From a virus: DNA of 27,574 nucleotides. Position numbers and translations under genes: made by a program. The notes beneath the pieces were generated by a model, which saw nothing but the letters and a program-made list of their open reading frames with translations, searched no databases and had not been told where the DNA came from. Below are positions 1 to 9,300 of this stretch, piece after piece; within the stretch, counting starts at the first letter, position 1; each line of letters begins with the position of its first letter. Where the stretch lies: positions 1 through 27,574 of IMG/VR virus record IMGVR_UViG_3300031601_000025; one strand, written 5' to 3'.

Positions 1-138
1 TTCACGGTGCCCGAGGCGGTGGCCCTGATGGGGAGCAACGGTTTGATGCTAGGCACAGGACCCTCAACAGGGACGCGGCAGGCGGAGGCACGTCGGGTGT
101 CCAAGAATGACCGCAATACGCTGACGGGAGGCCAGTGA
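1..138 (+). CDS. 3' end of an unidentified upstream gene (partial)
   Basis: The frame starting at base 1 is open for 45 codons and ends at TGA 136-138, which shares its last base with the ATG of the baseplate J-like gene. The visible C-terminus is Gly/Thr-rich (MLGTGPSTGTRQ), then basic and polar (RRVSKNDRN), and has no recognisable motif. The one-base stop/start overlap suggests it is translated together with the baseplate gene and is a structural or baseplate protein itself. That is inference from position only. The 5' end lies outside the window, so length and family cannot be judged. Confidence 0.7.
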   Translation, partial: FTVPEAVALMGSNGLMLGTGPSTGTRQAEARRVSKNDRNTLTGGQ

Positions 139-3100
139 TGGCGAATTACCCCGAGTTTCTGGGGCCTGACGGCACGTACCGGCAGAGCTACATCCTCTCT
201 ACGACCATCTCGCAGCAGTTTTTCACGGGCCAGATGCCTGCCGACACGGTGGACATGCAGGTGTCTATCCGAGGGGCAGAGTTCACTTCTGACCCGGACT
301 ACATCACCTTCGAGGGCACGAGTTTCACCATCCCCAACCCGTCGGCCTTTCCCGATGGGCTTCAGCTTCTTGCTGGGGATAATACGATCAAGATCCGGTC
401 CACCCTCTCGGCGGGCGGCACCACGCAGGAAGCTACCACGGCGGCCTACTTGTCCCTCGAAGCGGACATAGGTGCCCTGGCAGATGCCCCGACCGGCATC
501 CACATCGAGCGGTTCAACTCGACCGTGAAGATCACCGTCGAGGGCATCCCTGACGACTCCACTGTGGTCGGCTACCACTTCTACGCCAGCACGCAGCCGG
601 GCGGTGGGGACGTGGGCTACTACCGCATCACCCCTGCCATGCTCATTTCCGGTGAGGCTGTGGAGGTAGAGACCAGCCTTGCTTCGCTCGATGTGGACAC
701 CGATATCGCGGTGGACACTGATGGCAATCACCTTGCTGACCCGCTGTACTTCCGAATGCGGGGGTCACAGGAGGATTCGGACGACACAGAGTTGTCGGTG
801 GACTTCGACGAGCTGATGGAAGTGCCCGAGACGACCAGCAAGCTCCGGGTGGCGACCACGATCACGAGCGTGCAGGATACGTGGCAGTACACTTTCGAGC
901 ATGACCGGCAGGCCACTTTGGAGAGTGCCAAGCCCGCCCTCCCCCATTCGGCTTTGGCCACCGTGGCAGACAGCGACCCTCTCTACTACGTCGCTACAGC
1001 GGTTCACCTCATTGACGAAGTGGAGTTCGAGAGTTTCTTCTCGCCAGAGGTGGTTGGTTCTCCGCTCCGCATCATGCCGGAGGTGGGTTCCTTCCCCCAG
1101 GTGAGTCGGCAGAAGATGGTGCAGGCAGCCGTGCTATCCATCTACCGGAGCCAGCCCCAAGTGCGGGTGGACCCAGGCTCCGCGTTGCGAGACACGTTCC
1201 TCGACCCGTTCACGACCGAGAACGACCGTGTGCGGTTCATCATAGATTTCCTGCACAACGCCCAGAGCTTCGTCACCCTGTTGCTCATCGACGACCCTTA
1301 CCTGTCGGGGGAGAGCATCGCGGTCAACCAGTCGGCCTACAAGGTGGCTCTGCGTGAGGCGTTCCACCTGACGACCGATGATGAAGTCCAGACCATCATC
1401 GACAACTGCTTCGACAAGCTGGCGAGCAACTACGGCGTCATCCGAGACGGCGGCAAGCGAGCCCGAGGCGAGGTCACCTTCTACGTCACGTCTCAGCCGA
1501 CGACACCCATCACCCGGTCCATCGGCACGGGGCTGAATGGTGGGGTGTTCCGCACGACCTCGACAGCGGTAATCGTGGCATCGGGTGTGGCCCGGAACTA
1601 CGACCCATCCACAGGTCGCTATTTCGCACGGGCCTACGTCCAAGCGAATGAGGCGGGGTCGGCGGGCAACGTCTCGGCTGGCCAGATCACTAGCATCGTC
1701 AACAACACACTGAACGTGCTGGTGACCAACGAGTCTCGCACCTTCGGCGGCACCGACCGGGAATCCAACAAGGACATTGCTCTGCGGGCAATGCGGGTTC
1801 TTGCGTCGGTGGACTCGGGCACGCTCCAGGGCTACGTCAACAACGCCACGAACACGGCTGGCGTGGCTCAGGTAGCTGTTGTGGACTCTGGCAATAGCCT
1901 GATGATGAGGGACATGAACGACGAGGGCAGGCACGTCGGCGGCAAGGTGGACATCTACTTGCGAGGTGAGTCCGAAGCGAAGGTCACCGATACGTTCGCC
2001 TTCTCTTTTGAGACCCGAGACCACCACCAGTTCGAGCCTGTGGGCTCGACCACCGATCTGCGGTTCCGGGCGGTGGACCCGGCTCTGTCCGAGGACAACC
2101 CGCTCATCGAGATGATTGACTTGCCAGACCTGGACATGGTGTTCGAGGATGCCACCAAGGGCTTCGACTTCGACCTGACCGACGTGGCGTACATCGCCTA
2201 CGACCAGATCCAGCTCTCCCAGACCTACAATGACCCGACGGGCCACGACCTGACCGACGAGTTCCGAGGGGCCTACCGCTACCGCACATCCAACAGTTTT
2301 GTGCTGACCCGGCAGCCGGTTATCGAGGTGACCAGTTTCTCGGGCGAGCAGACGGGTGAGGTGCTGGAGGGTGTCTACGACCTGTTCCGGGCTTCGGACC
2401 CCTTGGTGCTCGGTAGGTCTACCGAGGCAGGCGACTACATCCAGGTGACGGAGCCGCTGACCAGTGGGGCGACCATCCCATCATCTACCCCCATTCAGGT
2501 GACGGGTGAAGAGCACACGATGCTGGAGAGCATCGAGTACCTGAACCAGCTCGGTGCCAATCCTTTGACGATCCAGGTCTTCAACAACGACCGGACCATT
2601 GAGTACAACGGCCCCTACTCGACCGGCACCCGCGACTTCACCTTCATTGACGGGGACGAAACGACCCCGATGGGCCTCCAGATCACGGACACGACGACCA
2701 TCACGGTGGGCCAAACAGTTCTCATCGACTATTCGCATGACGAGAACTTCACCGTTGCTTACACAAGCAACGCTGTGATCAATGTGGTGCAAGAAAACAT
2801 AGATGGGGACTCCCACATCACGGCTGACGCCATCGCCAAGTGGGCGGTTGAAGTTCCTGTGGACATCGGGGCTACCCTGGTCTTGCGGCCCAACAATGAT
2901 GCGGACACCGTGGACTCGGCAGCCAGGACGGATTTGGCCCGCCTCTTCGGGACATTCGGCCTCGGCACCCCGGTGCGGAAGTCCGATGTAAACCGGGTTC
3001 TCGACGCTGTGCAGGGTGTGAACTATGTGGTGAACCCCCTGACCAAGATGACCCGTGGGGATGGGGCACAGGTAGTTCGGGAGGTGGTCACCACCGACAC

Positions 3101-3620
3101 GGACAGCGACTCCGTGGCCATCAGTTCATGGTCCAGCAGCACGGTCACGGTCTACCTGCTGAACAATGCTCTGGACTCCGCCACAACCAACGCGGGCGGG
3201 GATGTCAATGAGTTCCGGGGCGTCTTCCAAGATGAGGTTCGCCTGATCCACCAGGAGACGGCACCCAACGTCAATGGCTTCCCGCTGCGGGGGACGACCG
3301 GCTCTGCCTTCATCATCGGAGCCGATGGGCTGAACATCCCTGGCTACTCGGACAACACCACCATCGAGGCGAATTACGTCCTGCCGACCGACCCGGATGA
3401 AAAGGAAGCGGACATTCTTCGCATCCGCAAGTTGCTCACGGCAGATCGGGTACTGGTGACGTACATGCCGGGCGGGGATGTGCCCGATAACCCCACCTTG
3501 CACGACTACGCCGTGACTTACGTTGTTGATGGAGATACGGGCGTGAAGAACATCGTGCCGGGACCCATCGAATACCTCGTCATCGGCAACCTGAACTTCG
3601 TGTATGACGAGGCGACCTGA
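138..3620 (+). CDS. Baseplate J / gp6-like wedge protein, enlarged
   Basis: This 1160-aa protein is a likely structural component of the tail baseplate wedge. Residues about 442-615 match the Baseplate_J pattern (Mu gp47, P2 gpJ, T4 gp6): GGVFRTTSTAVIVASG, then EAGSAGNVSAGQITSIVNN, GGTDRESNKDIALR and GTLQGYVNNA. Residues about 906-979 look like the usual J C-terminal part, including TPVRKSDVNRVLDAVQGVNY. Residues 1-235 are beta-rich and include a fibronectin-III/Ig-like stretch (about 118-230). A further beta-rich segment of about 290 residues separates the two J parts, which makes the protein much longer than typical J proteins (about 300-400 aa) or T4 gp6 (660 aa). I chose ATG 138 over the in-frame GTG at 135 because ATG 138 overlaps the previous stop by one base and has GGGAGG at 126-131. 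The family call is strong; the roles of the extra domains are inferred. Confidence 0.87.
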   Translation: MANYPEFLGPDGTYRQSYILSTTISQQFFTGQMPADTVDMQVSIRGAEFTSDPDYITFEGTSFTIPNPSAFPDGLQLLAGDNTIKIRSTLSAGGTTQEATTAAYLSLEADIGALADAPTGIHIERFNSTVKITVEGIPDDSTVVGYHFYASTQPGGGDVGYYRITPAMLISGEAVEVETSLASLDVDTDIAVDTDGNHLADPLYFRMRGSQEDSDDTELSVDFDELMEVPETTSKLRVATTITSVQDTWQYTFEHDRQATLESAKPALPHSALATVADSDPLYYVATAVHLIDEVEFESFFSPEVVGSPLRIMPEVGSFPQVSRQKMVQAAVLSIYRSQPQVRVDPGSALRDTFLDPFTTENDRVRFIIDFLHNAQSFVTLLLIDDPYLSGESIAVNQSAYKVALREAFHLTTDDEVQTIIDNCFDKLASNYGVIRDGGKRARGEVTFYVTSQPTTPITRSIGTGLNGGVFRTTSTAVIVASGVARNYDPSTGRYFARAYVQANEAGSAGNVSAGQITSIVNNTLNVLVTNESRTFGGTDRESNKDIALRAMRVLASVDSGTLQGYVNNATNTAGVAQVAVVDSGNSLMMRDMNDEGRHVGGKVDIYLRGESEAKVTDTFAFSFETRDHHQFEPVGSTTDLRFRAVDPALSEDNPLIEMIDLPDLDMVFEDATKGFDFDLTDVAYIAYDQIQLSQTYNDPTGHDLTDEFRGAYRYRTSNSFVLTRQPVIEVTSFSGEQTGEVLEGVYDLFRASDPLVLGRSTEAGDYIQVTEPLTSGATIPSSTPIQVTGEEHTMLESIEYLNQLGANPLTIQVFNNDRTIEYNGPYSTGTRDFTFIDGDETTPMGLQITDTTTITVGQTVLIDYSHDENFTVAYTSNAVINVVQENIDGDSHITADAIAKWAVEVPVDIGATLVLRPNNDADTVDSAARTDLARLFGTFGLGTPVRKSDVNRVLDAVQGVNYVVNPLTKMTRGDGAQVVREVVTTDTDSDSVAISSWSSSTVTVYLLNNALDSATTNAGGDVNEFRGVFQDEVRLIHQETAPNVNGFPLRGTTGSAFIIGADGLNIPGYSDNTTIEANYVLPTDPDEKEADILRIRKLLTADRVLVTYMPGGDVPDNPTLHDYAVTYVVDGDTGVKNIVPGPIEYLVIGNLNFVYDEAT

Positions 3621-3862
3621 TGGCGACATGGATCAAGCCCTACCGACCTTCCGACCTCATTGGGGGCCGGTATCACCAGACCCCCTCGTGCATTGATTGC
3701 GAGCACTTCCGTGTGGCGGGGATGCCCAACCATATGTGTGTCGAGCACCCTGCCAAGCACATCTGGGGGTGGGGGCCTGAGATCGAGCGGAGAGAGAACG
3801 GTGAGGTCCAGGCAGAAGAGTGCCCTGAGTGGCAGCTTGCTGCTGAGTGCGAGGAGACCTGA
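3620..3862 (+). CDS. Small Cys-rich protein, possible zinc-binding miniprotein
   Basis: This is an 80-aa protein of unrecognised family. Its cysteines are spaced C24-X2-C27-X12-C40-X27-C68, with His29, His38, His43 and His47 nearby, and a further Cys77. A CxxC pair plus two more Cys is compatible with a structural zinc site or iron-sulfur site, but the spacing matches no family I can name. Trp and Pro are common (W49-G-W-G, P69-E-W). There is no signal peptide or membrane segment. Its ATG shares a base with the stop of the baseplate J-like gene, with GAGG at 3609-3612, and its own stop overlaps the next ATG. This coupling suggests production in fixed ratio with baseplate parts, either as a minor virion part or an assembly factor. 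Being real is likely; the function is unknown. Confidence 0.75.
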   Translation: MATWIKPYRPSDLIGGRYHQTPSCIDCEHFRVAGMPNHMCVEHPAKHIWGWGPEIERRENGEVQAEECPEWQLAAECEET

Positions 3863-4659
3863 TGCGGGATTCAGTAGAGAGAGTAGCCCGAAGGTGGATG
3901 CGTCTGGCCCGCAAGGACCAGGAGAAGATCCAGGTTGCCGCTTCGATCTACACTGCTCTTCTGCGGCTCGTGAGTTCCGGTCGAGGGATGACGCTCAACC
4001 CCGCCAGGAACGAGGTGGTCATCCAGGGGAAAGCTCTGGGCTTGGGGAAGCTGACTGACAAGCTCTACTTCGATTTCAGTTCGGAGGCGGGGACGTTCTA
4101 TCAGGCGAGAAAGCAGCGGGTTCACAGAGAGAAGTATTACCTGTTTGCCTCCAACTACAAGGAAGAGATCAAGAAGGAAGTCACCCGCAACAAGAAGATA
4201 TTCATCCATGAGCTTGTCCACCACGTTGACGCCCTTCAGATAGGGGATGCCGCAGATAGGGGCTACAAGACCCCTGACGTAGACGAGGTGGCCTACTACA
4301 ACCACTCATCTGAGATGAACGCCTTCTTTCAGCAAGCGGCAGAGCCCTTTGTGAAGCGGCACCTGGACATCGTTTCCGATTTGGAAGACGACACGGGGCC
4401 GGAAAACAAGGGCTCCAATGCTCATTTGAGTGCGGTGTGGAAGCTGAGTGACCTATCCAAAGAGAAGTGGGGCCGGTTCTTCACGACTTGGAAGCGGAGC
4501 TTTGGGGCGCAATCGAAGTTCTGGGAGACGCTGACCCCCAAGAACCAACGACGGATGCAGAAGCGGGTCTACGACCTGTTCGACAAGACCGTGGGTGATG
4601 CCAAGAGGCGTATGGTGGACCTCAAGAATCGTGGGGACACGATGGCGGAGCAGATGTAG
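3862..4659 (+). CDS. Putative zincin-like metallopeptidase in the baseplate cassette
   Basis: This 265-aa protein has a hydrophobic-flanked HExxH motif, IFIHELVHHVDA, with His116, Glu117 and His120. This is the signature of zinc metallopeptidases (zincins). Glu151 in YNHSSEMNAFFQ lies 31 residues downstream and is a plausible third metal ligand in the gluzincin style. The N-terminus (1-40) and the C-terminal part (about 190-265) are strongly charged and helix-prone. There is no signal peptide or transmembrane segment. ATG 3862 is chosen because it overlaps the previous TGA by one base and has GAGGAG at 3851-3856; an in-frame GTG at 3847 is less likely. Seven of its 23 Arg codons are AGA or AGG, which look rare in the adjacent baseplate gene, a hint of separate origin. 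It could mature a virion protein, or be carried in the virion to cleave a host surface protein. Neither role is shown by the sequence. Confidence 0.78.
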   Translation: MRDSVERVARRWMRLARKDQEKIQVAASIYTALLRLVSSGRGMTLNPARNEVVIQGKALGLGKLTDKLYFDFSSEAGTFYQARKQRVHREKYYLFASNYKEEIKKEVTRNKKIFIHELVHHVDALQIGDAADRGYKTPDVDEVAYYNHSSEMNAFFQQAAEPFVKRHLDIVSDLEDDTGPENKGSNAHLSAVWKLSDLSKEKWGRFFTTWKRSFGAQSKFWETLTPKNQRRMQKRVYDLFDKTVGDAKRRMVDLKNRGDTMAEQM

Positions 4660-6302
4660 TGGCGGACCAGCCTGCTGACAAGACCTTGTTCCCGACCCTG
4701 CTCACGCAGAACCCTGCCCCTGTGGGTGGCACGGGGCAGGACCGCATCACCACGCAGCGTGAGCAGGTGGACGCCATCATGGCGGTGTTCCTCCAGATCC
4801 TCCCGTCCAACTACGTCTCGCAGGTGACTGGCCCGTTCTACACCATTCAGTTTCAGGCAGCGGCCGAGGCCATAGCTGATTTCCAGCTCACAGCGCAGGA
4901 GGTGTTCAGCGATGCCGACTACGACTACATGCGTGGCGAGTTCCTGTACCAGCTTCTAGGCGCTCTGGTGTTCCCCGATGCTACGACGGACGGCTACCCC
5001 GATTTGAAGGGGGATCTGACCTATCGAGAGTTCCTGAAGCAGATGGTCGTGCTGCTCCTTCAGGGGGCGACTAAGGACACGGTAGAGGGTGGCTTGGAGC
5101 TGTTGTCAGACGCCACCTTCACCGTAATCGAGAAGGTCATTGAGGCCCGGCACGCCACGAAGAAGGTTTGGAACGACGAGATGGGTCGGTACGACACCGT
5201 GCCCGGTTCTGCCTGGGGGTTCGACGACCAGTTCGAGTTCGAGGTCAACGCCTCATACACGGACCCGACTACTGGGATAGAGCGGTTCCCCGAGGATCCC
5301 TTCATCCTTCAGGAGAACGTCCGTATCGTGATGCGGGCTTTGAAGCCTGCCCACACGATCTATGAGTACCGCAACCTCTTCACCGAGGTCTTCGGCAGCT
5401 TTTTCTCGGCCAGTTCTTCTTGGGATCTGTCGAACTACTACTACGCGGACTTCCGCAAGTTCTGCTGTGGGGCTAAGAATGTCGCTGGTACGGCAGGCGT
5501 GACCTGGACCGACAAGAGCCTCTTCAGCGACACGGATCGGGAGTTCGACCAGATCGCTGTTGGTGCCGAGTTGGTCGTCATCTCCGGCCCCAACAGCATC
5601 AATGCGAGTGCTACCGACCGTGGGGAATTCGGCCGTTACCGGGTGAAGGACGTGCTGGCGTTTCCGCTGGGGACGGATTCGACGCCGAGGGCGTATACGA
5701 CCAGTCCTTCCGGGTTTGTCGGCAAGGCCACGGTGACGGCAGACGTGATTGAGGACACTGACTCCATTGGTGTCCTGGCCAACAACTTGCTGAAGGTCAC
5801 GAACACGACTTCGGTTCGGTTCTTGGCAGGCGAGTTCTTCATCCGCATCTCGACCGACCTCTTCACGCCGGTTGGGGTGTTGGCCTTCAGTGCCGACCCA
5901 GGCAGTGGCAGCGGGGTCGAGTACCTGACGGCCATTTCGGGCAGCGACCCTGTGGGCCGGTTGAAGTTCGGTTCCCAGCTCCTCATCGACTACGCGGATG
6001 CGGCGGTGGCCTACGTTGGGGACTGGACTTCAGCGGTTGAGGGGGAGGCTTTGACCTTCACCGAGGGGCTGAACGCCGGGACTTACCGGCTCAAAACTTT
6101 GCTTGGGACAAATGGTGGCCTCATAGGCGGGGCCACGGGGCCTGGAACGAAAGTTCGGGTCTCCCACAGCCTGATTCGGACGGAACGACGGATGAAAATA
6201 GCGGCGACTGGCCAGCAGTACACGGTGGTTGTAGACCGCTTGGGTGTGCAGGAGCCACGTTCCGTAGATGCCGAAGACGCTAGTAGCTACTTCGTCGCTT
6301 AG
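4659..6302 (+). CDS. Putative baseplate/tail structural protein in the tail protein I position
   Basis: This 547-aa protein starts at GTG 4659, which shares a base with the preceding TAG (4657-4659), with GGAG at 4647-4650. The N-terminal half is helical and amphipathic. It includes DYDYMRGEFLYQLLGALVF, a segment at about 122-160 (REFLKQMVVLLLQGATKDT, then GLELLSDATF) and DDQFEFEVN near 191. Such segments recall large-phage baseplate proteins encoded beside J proteins. Residues about 255-275 carry an aromatic and Cys stretch (YYYADFRKFCCGAKN). The C-terminal half, from about residue 275, is beta-rich with VGAELVVISGP- and FRYRVKD-like strands, perhaps one or two small beta domains. No catalytic motif is visible. 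The position after a J-like gene suggests a baseplate periphery component comparable to P2 gpI, but direct homology to gpI is not evident by eye. Confidence 0.7.
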   Translation: MADQPADKTLFPTLLTQNPAPVGGTGQDRITTQREQVDAIMAVFLQILPSNYVSQVTGPFYTIQFQAAAEAIADFQLTAQEVFSDADYDYMRGEFLYQLLGALVFPDATTDGYPDLKGDLTYREFLKQMVVLLLQGATKDTVEGGLELLSDATFTVIEKVIEARHATKKVWNDEMGRYDTVPGSAWGFDDQFEFEVNASYTDPTTGIERFPEDPFILQENVRIVMRALKPAHTIYEYRNLFTEVFGSFFSASSSWDLSNYYYADFRKFCCGAKNVAGTAGVTWTDKSLFSDTDREFDQIAVGAELVVISGPNSINASATDRGEFGRYRVKDVLAFPLGTDSTPRAYTTSPSGFVGKATVTADVIEDTDSIGVLANNLLKVTNTTSVRFLAGEFFIRISTDLFTPVGVLAFSADPGSGSGVEYLTAISGSDPVGRLKFGSQLLIDYADAAVAYVGDWTSAVEGEALTFTEGLNAGTYRLKTLLGTNGGLIGGATGPGTKVRVSHSLIRTERRMKIAATGQQYTVVVDRLGVQEPRSVDAEDASSYFVA

Positions 6303-6354
6303 AGTGCCTATACCCTGGAGCTTGGTGAGGGCCTAGCGACCCACGGAGGGATAA
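6303..6354 (+). promoter_or_regulatory. 52-base gap with possible promoter-like GCCTATA element
   Basis: This gap separates the baseplate cassette from the giant tail genes. It contains GCCTATA at 6306-6312, 43 bases before ATG 6355, and a strong ribosome binding site GGAGGG at 6345-6350. The same GCCTATA sequence occurs in the gap before 23073. A promoter here would allow separate transcription of the fibre block. There is no clear -35 hexamer and no terminator hairpin. Confidence 0.3.
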
Positions 6355-9300
6355 ATGCCTGCGGTTATCACGAGTGCTCTGTTCGATTCGCCCGGTGGTG
6401 CCCCCGTTGGTGTGGCGGCGATAAACAGCCGAGACGATCTGCAACTCGGCTATCAGGTGGCCCTGAACTCTGTTCATACGGCCAGCAGTTATTCGTGGTC
6501 CTTGAGCTTCGCCTCGGACTCGCCGGGTTCTGCGGCATCTCCGTTTGATGGTACGCAGTCGAATTCTGCCCTGCTTGCGCCCCTCGGGAGCACGAGCCGG
6601 ACTGCCCTCTTCAACGTGGACTATGATGGGGTGTACCTCATTCGTTTGACGACGGATGTTGGTGTGACTGGTGTTGAGGACACGCAGTTCGTCCGCTTGA
6701 GGGTGCTGACCATGTTCGGCTCTCTCAAACTCATCGCGGCAGGCGAGCGGCGTGACGAGAATGGTGTCATTCCGGTAGATGCCACGCCAGAGGGCTGGAC
6801 GAACGATCAGAACGCTAATGTCCAGCGATTGTCCATTCTTCTTCGGCGGTTGTCGCACACTGGGCGTGTCCTGTTCGTGGATTCTAACCGTGGACGGGAC
6901 ATCGCGAACACCCCGGACGATTACGACACCGTGATCTCCATCCCTGGCCCAGATACTGCTCAGCCAGTGGCGACGGGGATCAAGCTGCGGGCTCTGGCCC
7001 ATGGTGATTTCTCGACCATTAACGAAGCCATCACCTACGCTGCGGCAGCAGCAACACGGGGTGAGGCGGCCCTGAGTCGAGCGGAGCCCTACTTCATCGT
7101 GGTGCGGAAGGGTCTCTACAATGAAGACCTCGCCCTCCAGAGCTTCATCCACATCATCGGGGACGACACGCCGATCAATGACGAGATGAACTCCCTTGGG
7201 CTGTCCACCGAGAACGTGACAGTGCGGACGGTGAACGCGGGTGGTGTTGGTACGCACTCCTACAACCCTGGGGGGCTGGCCACCGCTCACGAGTGCTTCC
7301 TGTTCAACCTGAACTTGGAAGGCACCGCGACCACGACCCTGCCCGTGCTCCGGCAGTACGGCGGCTTGCTCAAGCTGTACCGCTGCACCGTGGATCAGAA
7401 GGGTGACTCAGCTACCCAAGGCGAAGCCCTCCGGTGCGTTGTCTCGAACATCCTCCACATTCCACAGCTCTGGCTGGAAGAATGTCTGATCAATACGGAC
7501 GCCACGACAGCTAGCCGTGTGGCTTTGCGGGTGGACGCCATCGGCTCTACCTGCGTCATGGATAGGACGAAGGTTACGGCGGCGGCAGCCAATGCGGTGC
7601 TGACCAATGAAAGTTTGTATGAGAACTGCGACTTCTATTGCCGGGACAATTCCCTGATTAGTGGGTTGGTCGGCTACTACGGTTATAGCTCTTCGCAGAC
7701 GTTCATTCACAGCCATGCTGTTTCTGGTACGACTACACCCGCTATCACGGTGGAACCTTTCAGTGGGGCTGCCGGTTCCAAGACAGGTAACGTGGCAGTA
7801 GCCCTGTCGGACATGCACGTCTCTCATGATGTGTCCTTCTCCACGGCTGGTGCAGCGGGCACTACCAGCTTGGAGATGTCGAATGTTCGGAACGACCAGA
7901 CGACGGGCGGTTCCCACGTCTTGTTCCCTGACGCTCCTGGTGATCTGCCTGATACCTACTACCCCCACCTTGATTCGGAGACGATCCGATACGTTGTTGA
8001 CCACTTTGACCCACTACTTGGTGTAGCGGCATCACCGACCATCCCTGTAGCTAATCGGCTCAACCGGGAGAATGTGCAAGAGGTCATTGACGCTATCCAG
8101 TTAGGTGCGTTCCCAATAGTAGGGGCTCCCTTCTGCTCGCTGGATTCTGCTTACGATGGCCTTTCTACTCTTACCCCCCCTACTCCGGGTCCAGGGTTGG
8201 GTCGCCGCATCATCGCGACAAGCGGTGCTGTGCAGGTCACGGGTGGTACGGCACCGTTTGGGGTGGATGACGAGTCGAAGCCGGGTGGTATCCAGGCAGA
8301 GGGCATCATCGACATCGGTGGCCTTATCAACGGAACGGCTGGGCAGACCATTGCTGATGTGGGTGGCAGCGAAATCCACCTGAACCCCAACATGATGGGG
8401 GTCGGCCCCTTCATCAGTCTCGGTCGAGCCGCTTGGACAGGCGGGGTCCTGGGTGGGGACCGAGGCTTCGGTGGAGCCGCCATCGTCGCCAACTACTCCG
8501 GCAGTGTGGGTACGGAAAATTCGTACAACTTACACCTTCGCACGAACTCGGGTCGTGCTTCTGGTACAGGCAAGCTCGGTAACATCTACGTCGTCGCTGG
8601 CTACATTCAGGACTCCACCAGTGGGGATGACCCAGGTGATGTCCACATTGTCGCTGGCGGCACGGTGGTCAATGGTGGGACGCCCGGTGATGTTTTCATT
8701 GCACCGGGTACTGAGGCTGGCGGCACAGGCGGGGTCGTCTGGATCTGTGGTGCGGGCAGCCGGACGTGGGCTTCGGTGCCTGCGGTCAATGCCTACGTCG
8801 GTAACGTGACGGGTGACGCATTCTTTGGCACCCCAACAGGCATCCAGAGCTTCACGTTTACCAGTGGGCAGAATATCGCAGCAGCTATCGCCGTGTTCAA
8901 CGCCACGGCTCGCGGGTTCGTAGCGTCCGAGGCCCCAGCAGGCAAGATCACTCTCACGAACGAGGACAACACCGCTGGGGATATTGTCTACGTCGGTGAC
9001 ACGACGAGCGGCACACTCAACACGTCCCTGGGCAACTTCCTGTCGTCGGATGTCACTTTTGTTCCTGGTACTTACGGAGATGTCGTCGCCTTGGATGTAC
9101 CTGTAGCTGATCGGCTCCGGGTGAATGGTGACCTCGAAGTCACGGGCGTTATCATCGCAGGCGGTTCCGGCTACACGCAGGTAACTTCCAACACCTGGAC
9201 CGATATTGTAGGTACGATCCACACGGTGGGCGTGGTCTTGAATGCAACCATCGACACCATCCTCCTTCTGGACGCCTCGTTGGTTTCTTACGGGCAGAAC

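Noticed and set aside
1134-2246. 370-aa open frame on the - strand inside the baseplate J-like gene
   Set aside because: It is antisense to a clear baseplate coding region, is rich in Arg/Val/Gly/His as expected for a reversed GC-rich gene, and has no recognisable motif.
3847-3861. Upstream GTG start adding five residues to the peptidase
   Set aside because: ATG 3862 has the same one-base overlap as neighbouring genes and GAGGAG at the right distance.
3660-4058. 132-aa + strand frame overlapping the Cys-rich and peptidase genes
   Set aside because: It overlaps two better-supported genes in another frame and consists of Ser/Arg/Gly-rich low-information sequence.
6280-7290. 336-aa open frame on the - strand spanning the 6303-6354 gap
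   Set aside because: It is mostly antisense to the 1041-aa fibre gene and Arg-rich without motifs; the + strand gene there has a strong ribosome binding site and recognisable folds.
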